Assembly (NCBI RefSeq): GCF_039822625.1
Contig: NZ_JBDLLG010000002.1
Span: forward strand, 62,001-126,000
Source: Marinimicrobium locisalis
Lineage (GTDB): Bacteria; Pseudomonadota; Gammaproteobacteria; Pseudomonadales; Cellvibrionaceae
Length of the DNA stretch: 64,000 nt
Direction: 5' to 3'
Of this stretch, positions 24,392 to 32,487 are shown piece after piece (within the stretch, counting starts at the first letter, position 1; every line of letters begins with the position of its first letter). The translations under genes and the position numbers were made by a program. The notes under the pieces are model-generated. The model did no database searches, was not told where the DNA came from, and saw only the letters and a program-made list of their open reading frames with translations.

Positions 24392-26077
24392 ATGGATTGG
24401 CAAAAACCTCTGTTAATCGCGGCCATGTGCGCCGTCGTCTTCACCCTCGTGATTCGCTGGAATGACTTTCAGCAAACCCAAGCGGAACTCAACCAGCCGA
24501 GCGAAAGTGCAAACGCTGCCAGTCAAGCCGCCGAAGGCGACGTGCCCAACGTAGCCCGTGACAGCGAGGAACTTCCAAACGCGCCGGGCTCGTCACAAGA
24601 CGTTCCGCCAACGGCCAACTCCAGCCCGACTTCCGCCCAAGCAGTGCGAGTACAAACCGACAAACTGATTGTGAAAATCGATCCGCGCGGGGGCGATCTG
24701 GTGTACTCGGCGTTGCGAGACCACCATGCGGAACTGAACGAACCCGACAATCCTTACGTGCTGCTCAATCAAACCAGCCTGCAAACCTACGTGGCCCAAA
24801 GCGGTTTAGTGGGCGCCAATGCCACCGATACCAGCGAAGGCCGTCCGGTTTTTAATTCCACCCAACAACGCTACTCGTTGGATCAAGGGCAGGACGAGCT
24901 GCAGGTGGATCTGACTCTGCAGCAGGGCGACGTCACCATCACCAAACGGTATACCTTTCGTCGGGGTGATTACCAAGTCCAGCTCGACTACTTGATCGAC
25001 AACCAAAGCGCCCAACCCTGGGAAGCCAACCTCTACGGTCAGATCAAACGGGACAGCTCCGCCGCGGGCGAAGGGCCCGGCGGTTTGTTTGCCATCAAAC
25101 CGTTCCTGGGCGCCGCCATCACCACTAATGACGAGAAGTACAAGAAACTCGATTTCAGTGACTTGCGGGAACAGCCTTTCAAAACCCAAAACGAAGGCGG
25201 CTGGGTGGCGATGGTCCAGCATTACTTTACCAGTGCCTGGATTCCGAACCCTGAGCAGACTCATCACTACCACTTGCGCCAGTTAGGCAGTCGGGACATG
25301 TTCCTGTTGGGCTTTACCAGCCCCGCCACTCAGGTCGCCCCCGGCGAGCAGGGCACATTGTCGGCCCGTTTCTATACCGGCCCCAAAGACACCTCTCGCC
25401 TGGAAGAGATTTCCCCCTATCTGGATCTGACCGTGGACTACGGCTGGCTCTGGTGGTTGGCGAAGCCGCTGTTCTCCGTTTTGGACTGGTTACACACCTA
25501 TTTGAACAACTGGGGTCTCGCAATTATTGCTCTAACAATTATTATTAAAGCAGCCTTCTTTAAGCTAAGCGCCACCAGCTACAGGTCCATGGCAAAAATG
25601 CGCAAACTCAGCCCCAAAATGGCAGAGTTGAAAGAGCGTTATGGAGACGACCGTCAGAAAATGTCTCAGGAGCTGATGAAGCTCTATAAAAAGGAAAAAG
25701 TGAATCCCCTCGGCGGCTGTTTGCCCATTCTGATTCAGATGCCGGTGTTCCTTTCCCTGTACTGGGTCATTATGGAAAGTGTCGAGTTGCGTCACGCCCC
25801 CTTCTTTTTCTGGATTCAGGATCTGTCCGTCAAGGACCCCTTCTACGTCCTGCCCCTGTTGATGGGCCTGACTATGTTCATCCAGTTTAAGCTCAACCCC
25901 ACGCCGCCGGATCCGACGCAGGCGAAGATCATGCAGTTTATGCCGATTATCTTCACCTTCCTGTTCCTGTTCTTCCCGGCGGGTCTGGTGCTGTACTGGG
26001 TAACCAACAACACCCTGTCCATCCTCCAGCAGTACTACATTACCCGTCAAATCGAGCGGGAACCGGCCAAAAGCTAA
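24392..26077 (+). CDS. yidC: Membrane protein insertase YidC
   Basis: Inner-membrane insertase of about 561 residues. The N-terminal helix (MDWQKPLLIAAMCAVVFTLVIRW) is followed by a large periplasmic beta domain (residues about 55-340), preceded by a Gln/Ser/Pro-rich linker. The conserved insertase core has TM2-TM6 (WGLAIIALTIIIKAAFFKLSATSYRSMAKMRKLSPKM, QMPVFLSLYWVIMESVELRHAPFFFWIQDLS and FLFFPAGLVLYWVTNNTLSILQQYYITR). The usual family start is MDWQ at 24392; an ATG at 24377 overlapping yidD is also in frame. It inserts proteins alone or with SecYEG, the F-type ATPase subunit c among them (encoded by atpE here). Confidence 0.97.
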   Translation: MDWQKPLLIAAMCAVVFTLVIRWNDFQQTQAELNQPSESANAASQAAEGDVPNVARDSEELPNAPGSSQDVPPTANSSPTSAQAVRVQTDKLIVKIDPRGGDLVYSALRDHHAELNEPDNPYVLLNQTSLQTYVAQSGLVGANATDTSEGRPVFNSTQQRYSLDQGQDELQVDLTLQQGDVTITKRYTFRRGDYQVQLDYLIDNQSAQPWEANLYGQIKRDSSAAGEGPGGLFAIKPFLGAAITTNDEKYKKLDFSDLREQPFKTQNEGGWVAMVQHYFTSAWIPNPEQTHHYHLRQLGSRDMFLLGFTSPATQVAPGEQGTLSARFYTGPKDTSRLEEISPYLDLTVDYGWLWWLAKPLFSVLDWLHTYLNNWGLAIIALTIIIKAAFFKLSATSYRSMAKMRKLSPKMAELKERYGDDRQKMSQELMKLYKKEKVNPLGGCLPILIQMPVFLSLYWVIMESVELRHAPFFFWIQDLSVKDPFYVLPLLMGLTMFIQFKLNPTPPDPTQAKIMQFMPIIFTFLFLFFPAGLVLYWVTNNTLSILQQYYITRQIEREPAKS

Positions 26078-26080
26078 GCC

Positions 26081-27445
26081 GTGAACCCGAACGCGACCGA
26101 TACCATCGCCGCCATCGCTACCGCCACCGGGCGGGGCGGTGTCGGTATCGTGCGCCTCTCGGGTCCGACCGCCCGGGCCATCGGCGAACAGATCACCCAG
26201 CGAGCGCTTAAGCCTCGTCACGCCCACTATCTACCCTTTCACGATTCCAATGGCCGCGTTCTGGATGAGGGCATCGCGCTCTTCTTTCCCGGTCCGCACT
26301 CGTTTACCGGTGAAGATGTAGTGGAACTGCAGGGCCACGGCGGTCCGGTCATTCTGGATTGGCTGCTGCGAGCCGCCACGGTCCAGGGCGCGCGCATGGC
26401 CCGGCCGGGGGAGTTTTCCGAACGGGCTTTTCTCAACGACAAGCTCGATCTGACCCAGGCGGAGGCAATCGCCGATCTTATCGATGCCTCTAGCGACCAG
26501 GCGGCCCGCAGCGCTCTGCACTCTCTTCAGGGAGCCTTTTCCCAACGAATCGACGACCTGGTGGAAGCGCTAATCGCTCTGCGTATCTACGTGGAAGCGG
26601 CGATCGACTTTCCCGAAGAGGAAATCGACTTTCTCAGCGACGGAAAGGTGGCGAGCGATCTGGAGACCATTGGCCAACAGCTTGAGCAGGTGTTCTCTGA
26701 AGCCCGCCAAGGGGCCCTGCTGCGGGACGGGATGAACGTGGTCATCGCGGGGCGGCCCAACGCTGGCAAATCCAGCTTACTCAATGCCCTGTCCGGGCGG
26801 GACAGCGCCATTGTCACCCACATTGAGGGCACCACCCGGGATGTGCTGCGCGAACATATCCACATCGACGGTATGCCACTGCATGTGATCGACACCGCGG
26901 GGCTGCGAGAAACCCCCGATGAAGTGGAAAAAATCGGGGTGGAACGGGCGTGGAAAGAAATTCACAACGCCGACCGCATTCTGCTACTGGTGGACAGTCA
27001 AAGCACAGAGGCTACCGACCCCTCCGACATCTGGCCGGAGTTTGTCCGCCAGTTGCCGGACCCCGGCAAACTCACCCTGATTCGCAACAAGGTGGACTTG
27101 ACCGGAGAAGCCAGCGGAGAGCGATTGGCCGAACCTTTATGCCTAGCGCTGAGCGCCTCAACGGGGGCGGGGATGGCCGAGCTCAAAGCCCACCTTAAAA
27201 GCGTCATGGGCTACACCGATACCGGTGAAAGCCAGTTCACCGCCCGGCGCCGCCACCTGGACGCCCTGGAGCGTGCCCGTACCGCCCTGGCCAACGGCCG
27301 AGAGCAACTCCACCAGCACGCCGCCGGCGAGCTACTGGCGGAAGACCTGCGCGATGCCCAGGAGTGCCTGAGCGAAATCACCGGACAATTTACGTCGGAT
27401 GACCTGCTGGGCCGGATCTTTTCGTCATTCTGTATCGGCAAGTAA
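26081..27445 (+). CDS. mnmE: tRNA modification GTPase MnmE
   Basis: GTPase of 454 residues that, with MnmG, installs the cmnm5 group on wobble uridine (U34) of certain tRNAs. The N-terminal tetrahydrofolate-binding domain (DTIAAIATATGRGGVGIVRLSGP) is followed by the helical domain carrying an inserted G domain: GRPNAGKSSLLNAL, DTAGLRETPDEVEKIGVERA and NKVDL. The C-terminal CIGK holds the essential Cys. The start is GTG at 26081, 3 bases after yidC. Its partner mnmG lies across the origin-like spacer at 28.7 kb. Confidence 0.97.
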   Translation: MNPNATDTIAAIATATGRGGVGIVRLSGPTARAIGEQITQRALKPRHAHYLPFHDSNGRVLDEGIALFFPGPHSFTGEDVVELQGHGGPVILDWLLRAATVQGARMARPGEFSERAFLNDKLDLTQAEAIADLIDASSDQAARSALHSLQGAFSQRIDDLVEALIALRIYVEAAIDFPEEEIDFLSDGKVASDLETIGQQLEQVFSEARQGALLRDGMNVVIAGRPNAGKSSLLNALSGRDSAIVTHIEGTTRDVLREHIHIDGMPLHVIDTAGLRETPDEVEKIGVERAWKEIHNADRILLLVDSQSTEATDPSDIWPEFVRQLPDPGKLTLIRNKVDLTGEASGERLAEPLCLALSASTGAGMAELKAHLKSVMGYTDTGESQFTARRRHLDALERARTALANGREQLHQHAAGELLAEDLRDAQECLSEITGQFTSDDLLGRIFSSFCIGK

Positions 27446-27466
27446 CCCTCCCACCCGCTAAGCGCT

Positions 27467-28009
27467 TCAGAACGACGAACCGGGCTGCTTGAGAAACGCC
27501 TGCTCCTCCTCCGTGCTCTGCCTTCCCAGCAGCTCATTGCGATGGGGATAACGACCAAAGCGCTCGATAATTTCCCGATGGCGGCGTTCAAACTTCAAAT
27601 TGTGTTCCAGCCCCGGCTGATCAAACAACCGGACCGCCTCCTCATGAATCAAAGCCGACTCGCTGTGCATATAGGGCATATAAAGAAACGCCCTCTGCGC
27701 CGGCTCCAAAGACTGATCCGCCTCGGCGGCCACCGCCTCCTGCGCGAGCGCCAGCGCTAGAGCGTCCTGGGCAAAGGCTTCGGGGCGGTCCCGATACAGA
27801 TTGCGCGAGAACTGATCCAACACGAGAACCTCCGCCAACCTCCCCTCCGGCCGGGCACGCCAATGAGCCAGTTCACAGGCACAGGCGCGCCGGTAAACGT
27901 CTACAAAGCGGCGCTCAATTTCACGATCAAAGCCTTTGTTTTTTTGAAACCAGTGTTTGGGTTCGCACTCTACAAACCAAAAATCCAAAACCTCGTTCGC
28001 TTTTCCCAT
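27467..28009 (-). CDS. DUF924 family protein
   Basis: Helical protein of about 180 residues with the DUF924 signature: EVLDFWFVECEPKHWFQKNKGFDREI, RLAEVLVLDQFSRNLYRDRPEAFAQDALALALAQEAV, RAFLYMPYMHSESALIHEEAVRLF and HREIIERFGRYPHRNELLGRQSTEEEQAFL. The family has a TPR-like fold and no established function. ATG at 28009 has AAGGTGG 8 bases upstream; the ORF is open further but starts cleanly here. It is convergent with mnmE, 21 bases apart. A 27-base piece of this gene (27825-27851) is exactly repeated in an intergenic region at 46056-46082. Confidence 0.85.
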   Translation of the reverse strand: MGKANEVLDFWFVECEPKHWFQKNKGFDREIERRFVDVYRRACACELAHWRARPEGRLAEVLVLDQFSRNLYRDRPEAFAQDALALALAQEAVAAEADQSLEPAQRAFLYMPYMHSESALIHEEAVRLFDQPGLEHNLKFERRHREIIERFGRYPHRNELLGRQSTEEEQAFLKQPGSSF

Positions 28010-28620
28010 CAACCAATCCACCTTACATTGCCAAATATCTTCACGGCATCTTCCTATTTTTGCCTTGAAGCGCCAAAAAAATATCAAACGAATGACTCAA
28101 AACCTGCCAACCGAGCCAATAATTGCCCTTTGAACGCCATTACACCCCTCCGCCCCTTAACAGCAATGTCCCCTTTTTAAGGGTGTTATTCACACCTGTG
28201 GAGAAGACTTATCCACACTGGTACCGGGCTTGATTAGGCCCACTTAGAACAATTATCCACACTTGCTCACAGGTTTATCCCCTAACTTATTGATATTGCG
28301 CCAGTAAATTAATTTTCTGGGGATAACCCTGTTAATCAGTGGGGGTAAAAGCTGACGACGAAATTGGGGATAACTCGACGTTTGCCAAATCCTTGGATAA
28401 GTCGCCTTTCTGTCACCAGCTTTCCGGCAGCTTGTCAGCCTGTTACCAGCGCTTTGTCCCGGGGCTTATCATTGCTCCAACCTATTGTTTTTTAACACTT
28501 TTTAAGGGTTTTACACAGAAAATGGGCTCGCCATATATAACAACATCATTAAATACTTATCTATATATACCTTTATATATATATTCATTACTTAGTCTTT
28601 GTATAACATGGAAAATCCAC

Positions 28621-28639
28621 TTGTTCAGAAACTGAACAA
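28621..28639. promoter_or_regulatory. Perfect palindrome before the mnmG promoter
   Basis: TTGTTCAG AAA CTGAACAA, two perfect 8-base arms, lies just upstream of the -35 element of the mnmG promoter and at the end of the AT-rich origin tract. It looks like a dimer-binding operator; the protein is not known to me. Confidence 0.5.
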
Positions 28640-28642
28640 CTT

Positions 28643-28672
28643 TTGTACAAATACACCGTAAGCCCCTATAAT
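28643..28672 (+). promoter_or_regulatory. mnmG promoter
   Basis: TTGTAC (28643-28648), 18-base spacer, TATAAT (28667-28672): a strong sigma-70 type promoter 43 bases before the mnmG start. Transcription from the gidA promoter next to oriC stimulates initiation in E. coli; the same layout is seen here. Confidence 0.7.
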
Positions 28673-28714
28673 GCCCTCCCATTTTCACCGGCTGAGCTCT
28701 CAGAGGCCCCACAT

Positions 28715-30610
28715 ATGAATTACCCAGAGCACTTTGACGTCATCGTCATCGGCGGCGGCCATGCCGGCACCGAAGCGTGCCTGGCGGCGGCACGTATGGG
28801 CTGCAAAACCCTACTGCTGACGCACAACGTTGATACGCTCGGCCAAATGTCTTGCAACCCCGCCATCGGTGGCATCGGCAAAAGCCACCTGGTGAAGGAA
28901 ATTGATGCCCTGGGTGGCGCCATGGGCATGGCAACGGATCGAGCCGGCATCCAGTTTCGAGTTCTAAACTCCCGCAAGGGCCCGGCCGTTCGAGCCACTC
29001 GGGCGCAAGCCGATCGCGCTCTGTACAAAGCCGCCATCCGCGAAATACTGGAAAACCAGCCCAACCTAAGCATTTTCCAGCAGGGCGCGGACGACTTAAT
29101 CGTCCGAGGGGACCGAGTCGAGGGCGTGGTAACTCAGATGGGGCTCAAGTTCTTCGCCCCCACCGTGGTGCTGACCACAGGCACCTTTCTTGGCGGCAAA
29201 ATTCACATTGGAATGCAAAGCCATGCCGGTGGCCGTGCCGGCGACCCGCCCGCCCAGGCGCTGGCCGCGCGACTGCGCGAGCTGCCCCTGCGAGTGGATC
29301 GCTTGAAAACCGGTACACCGCCGCGGATCGACGCCAACAGCGTGGATTTTTCCGAGCTACAAGAGCAATGGGGAGATGAACCCCGTCCGGTTATGTCCGC
29401 CCGCGGTTCACGGGATTGGCATCCGCAGCAAATGTGCTGCTGGATTACCCACACCAATGAGCGTACCCACGAGGTCATTCGCGGCGGGCTGGACCGATCG
29501 CCCATGTACTCGGGCGTCATCGAAGGCATTGGCCCGCGCTACTGCCCGTCCATCGAGGACAAAATTCATCGCTTCGCCGATAAACCCTCGCACCAAGTGT
29601 TTGTGGAGCCGGAGGGTCTGGGCACCCGCGAGCTCTACCCCAACGGCATCTCCACCAGCCTGCCCTTTGATGTGCAATTGGAACTGGTCCGTTCGATCAA
29701 AGGCTTTGAAAACGCCCATATCACCCGGCCCGGCTACGCCATTGAGTACGATTATTTCAACCCGCAGGATCTGCAATACAGCCTGGAAACCAAGTCCATT
29801 GCCGGCCTGTACTTTGCCGGTCAGATTAACGGCACCACCGGCTACGAAGAGGCCGGCGCTCAGGGCCTGTTGGCCGGTATCAACGCCGCCCGCCGCGTGA
29901 AAGAGCAGCAGGCCTGGTGCCCCCGCCGGGACGAGGCCTACATCGGCGTGCTGGTGGACGACCTGATTACCATGGGTACCCAGGAGCCCTACCGCATGTT
30001 CACCAGCCGCGCGGAATACCGGCTGCTGCTGCGTGAAGACAACGCCGACTTGCGCCTGACCGAACAGGCCCGCGAGATGGGATTGATTGCCGAGGATCAC
30101 TGGGCGCAATTCAGCGAACAGCGCGAGTCTATCGCCCGGGAGCGAGACCGGCTGAAAACCACCTGGGTCCAGGCCGGTTCCACCGAAGCCAAGGCGCTGG
30201 AAACGAAAATCGACTCGCCGCTGAACCGCGAATACAATTTGTTCGAGCTGCTCAAGCGGCCCCAGCTCGGTTATGCCGACGTGGCAGGACTCAAAGGCGA
30301 GCCGGTTACCGACGAGCGCGTTGCTCAACAAATCGAAATCGACGCCAAATACTCTGGTTACATCGACCGCCAGCAGGAAGACATCAACCGCCTGCGCGCT
30401 CACGAGCAGACGGTGATTCCGGACAGCTTCGAGTTCGACAAGGTCGAAGGCCTGTCCAACGAGGTGAAGCAGAAACTCAACGCCGCCCGCCCCGCCACCT
30501 TGGCCCGCGCCTCGCGGGTGCCCGGAGTGACCCCGGCAGCCGTCTCCCTGCTGCTCATTCACCTCAAAAAACGGGGACTGCTACAGCGCGAGGCCAGCCG
30601 CGCCTCATGA
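28715..30610 (+). CDS. mnmG: tRNA uridine-5-carboxymethylaminomethyl modification enzyme MnmG
   Basis: FAD- and NADH-dependent partner of MnmE, 631 residues, close to E. coli MnmG (629). The FAD-binding N-terminus is FDVIVIGGGHAGTEACLAAARMG; the family Cys motif SCNPAIGGIGKSHLVKEIDALGG and PMYSGVIEGIGPRYCPSIEDK are both present, as is GQINGTTGYEEAGAQGLLAG. The ATG at 28715 has AGAGG 8 bases before it; an upstream in-frame start at 28643 overlaps the promoter and is rejected. It heads mnmG-rsmG and overlaps rsmG by 4 bases. Confidence 0.97.
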   Translation: MNYPEHFDVIVIGGGHAGTEACLAAARMGCKTLLLTHNVDTLGQMSCNPAIGGIGKSHLVKEIDALGGAMGMATDRAGIQFRVLNSRKGPAVRATRAQADRALYKAAIREILENQPNLSIFQQGADDLIVRGDRVEGVVTQMGLKFFAPTVVLTTGTFLGGKIHIGMQSHAGGRAGDPPAQALAARLRELPLRVDRLKTGTPPRIDANSVDFSELQEQWGDEPRPVMSARGSRDWHPQQMCCWITHTNERTHEVIRGGLDRSPMYSGVIEGIGPRYCPSIEDKIHRFADKPSHQVFVEPEGLGTRELYPNGISTSLPFDVQLELVRSIKGFENAHITRPGYAIEYDYFNPQDLQYSLETKSIAGLYFAGQINGTTGYEEAGAQGLLAGINAARRVKEQQAWCPRRDEAYIGVLVDDLITMGTQEPYRMFTSRAEYRLLLREDNADLRLTEQAREMGLIAEDHWAQFSEQRESIARERDRLKTTWVQAGSTEAKALETKIDSPLNREYNLFELLKRPQLGYADVAGLKGEPVTDERVAQQIEIDAKYSGYIDRQQEDINRLRAHEQTVIPDSFEFDKVEGLSNEVKQKLNAARPATLARASRVPGVTPAAVSLLLIHLKKRGLLQREASRAS

Positions 30611-31245
30611 CCGACGCCCTCAATGCCCGGCTCGACGCCGGGCTTAGCGCCTTGGCGCTGACGCTGTCCGGCGCTCAAAAAAAACAGCTGCTCACCTACC
30701 TCGCCGAGTTCCACAAGTGGAATCGGGCCTACAACCTGTCCGCCATTCGCGACATCGACGCCATGCTGGACCGGCACCTGCTGGACAGTCTGAGCGTGTT
30801 GAAACATGTACAAAACCGCGCCCCTGAACGCCTAATTGACGTCGGCACCGGCGGCGGCCTCCCCGGCATTCCCCTGGCCATCGCCGTGCCCGAGTGCCAA
30901 ATCGTATTGCTCGACAGCGCCGGCAAGAAAACCCGGTTCCTGTTTCACGTCAAAACCCAACTGGGCCTGGATAACGTCACCGTGGAAAATCGCCGCGTCG
31001 AGCAGTACCAGCCCGACCCGCCCTTCGACGTCGTCATCAGCCGCGCCTTCGCCAGTTTGGCGGATATGATTAATGGGTGTGAGCACTTACTCGCCCTAGA
31101 GGGCCTGTTTATGGCAATGAAGGGCGTTTATCCCCAGGAGGAGTTGGCCGAAGTCGAAGGGCGGGTTCAGTTGGTCGACAGCCATCGGTTGCAGGTGCCG
31201 GGCAATGACGGGGAACGACACTTGTTGGAGTTGAGGTTGCGGTAG
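30607..31245 (+). CDS. rsmG: 16S rRNA (guanine527-N7)-methyltransferase RsmG
   Basis: SAM-dependent methyltransferase (212 residues) that makes m7G527 of 16S rRNA. Motif I is LIDVGTGGGLPGIPLAIAVP; the N-terminal region EFHKWNRAYNLSAIRDIDAMLDRHLLDSLSV is diagnostic. Its ATG overlaps the mnmG stop codon (ATGA), the familiar gidA-gidB coupling. A 400-base repeat-rich spacer follows before parA. Confidence 0.97.
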   Translation: MTDALNARLDAGLSALALTLSGAQKKQLLTYLAEFHKWNRAYNLSAIRDIDAMLDRHLLDSLSVLKHVQNRAPERLIDVGTGGGLPGIPLAIAVPECQIVLLDSAGKKTRFLFHVKTQLGLDNVTVENRRVEQYQPDPPFDVVISRAFASLADMINGCEHLLALEGLFMAMKGVYPQEELAEVEGRVQLVDSHRLQVPGNDGERHLLELRLR

Positions 31246-31284
31246 TTCAATCACATCCGCACCGGCCCTCATTGGTAATCGTCA

Positions 31285-31385
31285 CGTAGGGTTGGTAAGC
31301 GAAGCGCCACCTACCAAAACGACCGGGACTCGATGCCATTAGTTGGACTATTTTGGTAGGTGGCGCTTCGCTTACCAACCCTACG
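31285..31385. repeat. 35-bp perfect inverted repeat
   Basis: Arms 31285-31319 and 31351-31385 are exact reverse complements over 35 bases, with a 31-base loop. The arm begins CGTAGGGTTGGTAAGCGAAG. Similar 'GTAGGGT...GGCGCTTCGC' palindromes occur as dispersed repeats in many bacterial genomes, which suggests a small non-autonomous element. It would also form a strong RNA hairpin downstream of rsmG. Confidence 0.85.
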
Positions 31386-31419
31386 CAAAAAGAAGTTCAC
31401 TCTCTAAATTTAGCATTGA

Positions 31420-31530
31420 GGCTCGGAGTGGGATCTACCTTCCCGAGAACGTGGAGCGAGGGACTCGCGATTCGAGCCCCCAAGGATGGGTTTACGGCGT
31501 GTCTCGGGAAGGTAGATCCCACTCCGAGCC
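31420..31530. repeat. Structured intergenic repeat, copy A
   Basis: Outer arms 31420-31448 and 31502-31530 are perfect 29-base reverse complements. The 53-base interior has a small hairpin (GCGAG gga CTCGC) and a conserved core TCGAGCCCCCAAGGATGGG followed by TTTACGGCGTG. The same interior plan occurs in copy B (50545-50647) in opposite orientation. Confidence 0.85.
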
Positions 31531-31645
31531 GGGGCAGATATGACCGCCCCAAACTCTAACGGCCACTCTGGACTTGTCCCCAGCCGCTCCTTGCCACACA
31601 ATACCCGGCTTTGAATGTGTTTTACGGCCTCCAAAGGATAACGAA

Positions 31646-32443
31646 TTGACCCGAATCTACGCGGTAGCCAACCAAAAAGGCGGTGTCGGCAAAACCACCA
31701 CCTGCGTCAACCTCGCCGCCTCCCTGGTCGCGACCAAAAAGCGTGTACTGCTGGTCGACCTCGACCCCCAGGGCAACGCCACCATGGGTAGCGGCGTCGA
31801 CAAAAGTGAGCTCGACCTCACCGTCTACGACGTCCTCACCCGCCAGGCGAGCGCGAGCGAATGTCTGCAAATCTCCGAAACGGGTCAATTCCACCTCCTC
31901 CCGGCCAACGGCGACCTCACCGCCGCCGAGGTTGAAATGCTCTCCCTCGAGGGCAAAGAACGCCTATTGTGGGACGGCTTGCAAACCGTTAAAGACGACT
32001 TCGACTACATCATCATCGACTGTCCGCCCTCGCTCAACATGCTGACAGTCAACGCATTGACCGCCTGCGACGGCGTGATAATCCCCATGCAGTGCGAATA
32101 TTACGCCCTCGAAGGGCTCTCGGCGCTGATGAACACTATCGGGCGAATCCAGGAACTGCTCAATCCCAAGCTTAAAATCGAAGGCTTGCTGCGCACCATG
32201 TACGATCCGCGCAACAGCCTGACCAACGACGTTTCGGCCCAGCTGTCCCAACACTTTGGGGACCGCCTCTACCGCACCTGCATTCCGCGCAACGTGCGAC
32301 TGGCCGAAGCCCCCAGCTACGGTCAGCCGGTATTGAGCTATGACCGCCAGTCCAAAGGCGCCATCGCCTATCTGGCGTTGGCCGGGGAAATGATTCGGCG
32401 TATCGAGAACGAGCAAAAAGCGGCGGCATCCTCCGCTTCGTAA
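31646..32443 (+). CDS. parA: Chromosome partition ATPase ParA (Soj)
   Basis: ParA/MinD-type ATPase of about 265 residues. It has the deviant Walker A IYAVANQKGGVGKTTTCVNLAASL, Walker A' LLVDLDPQGNATMG and Walker B FDYIIIDCPPSLNMLTVNALTACD. The start is taken as TTG at 31646, with AAAGGA 6-7 bases before it, giving the usual MTRIYAVANQKGG N-terminus; an upstream ATG at 31574 would run into the repeat region. It forms gradients on the nucleoid that move ParB-parS complexes. parB follows after 44 bases; parS sites lie in recF. Confidence 0.96.
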   Translation: MTRIYAVANQKGGVGKTTTCVNLAASLVATKKRVLLVDLDPQGNATMGSGVDKSELDLTVYDVLTRQASASECLQISETGQFHLLPANGDLTAAEVEMLSLEGKERLLWDGLQTVKDDFDYIIIDCPPSLNMLTVNALTACDGVIIPMQCEYYALEGLSALMNTIGRIQELLNPKLKIEGLLRTMYDPRNSLTNDVSAQLSQHFGDRLYRTCIPRNVRLAEAPSYGQPVLSYDRQSKGAIAYLALAGEMIRRIENEQKAAASSAS

Positions 32444-32487
32444 GCACAAATCCATCCACCTTCAGGATTCTTCAACAGGGCAAGGCA

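Larger units (their letters stand above)
28010..28714. other. oriC: Best oriC candidate (mnmE/DUF924-mnmG spacer)
   Basis: About 700 bases without a gene. DnaA boxes cluster at 28186-28194 (TTATTCACA), 28209-28217 and 28253-28261 (both TTATCCACA), 28275-28283 (TTATCCCCT), and complements of TTATCCCCA at 28318-28326 and 28365-28373, with a weaker box near 28392-28400. Next to them, 28530-28620 is a very AT-rich tract (repeated TATATA), a natural DNA-unwinding element. Location directly upstream of mnmG (gidA) matches E. coli and Vibrio oriC. The dnaA-rpmH spacer is the alternative. Confidence 0.7.
31246..31645. other. Repeat-rich spacer between rsmG and parA
   Basis: Four hundred bases with no gene. 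It contains two long perfect inverted repeats (31285-31385 and 31420-31530), described separately, and then about 110 bases that must carry the parA promoter. Apparent short ORFs here are translations of the repeats. Confidence 0.7.

Noticed and set aside
29408..30562. 384-codon minus-strand ORF opposite mnmG
   Set aside because: It is antisense to a conserved gene, has low-complexity composition and no start signal.
31343..31634. Short ORFs in the rsmG-parA spacer on both strands
   Set aside because: They are translations of the inverted repeats; similar peptides arise from the repeat copies near glmS.
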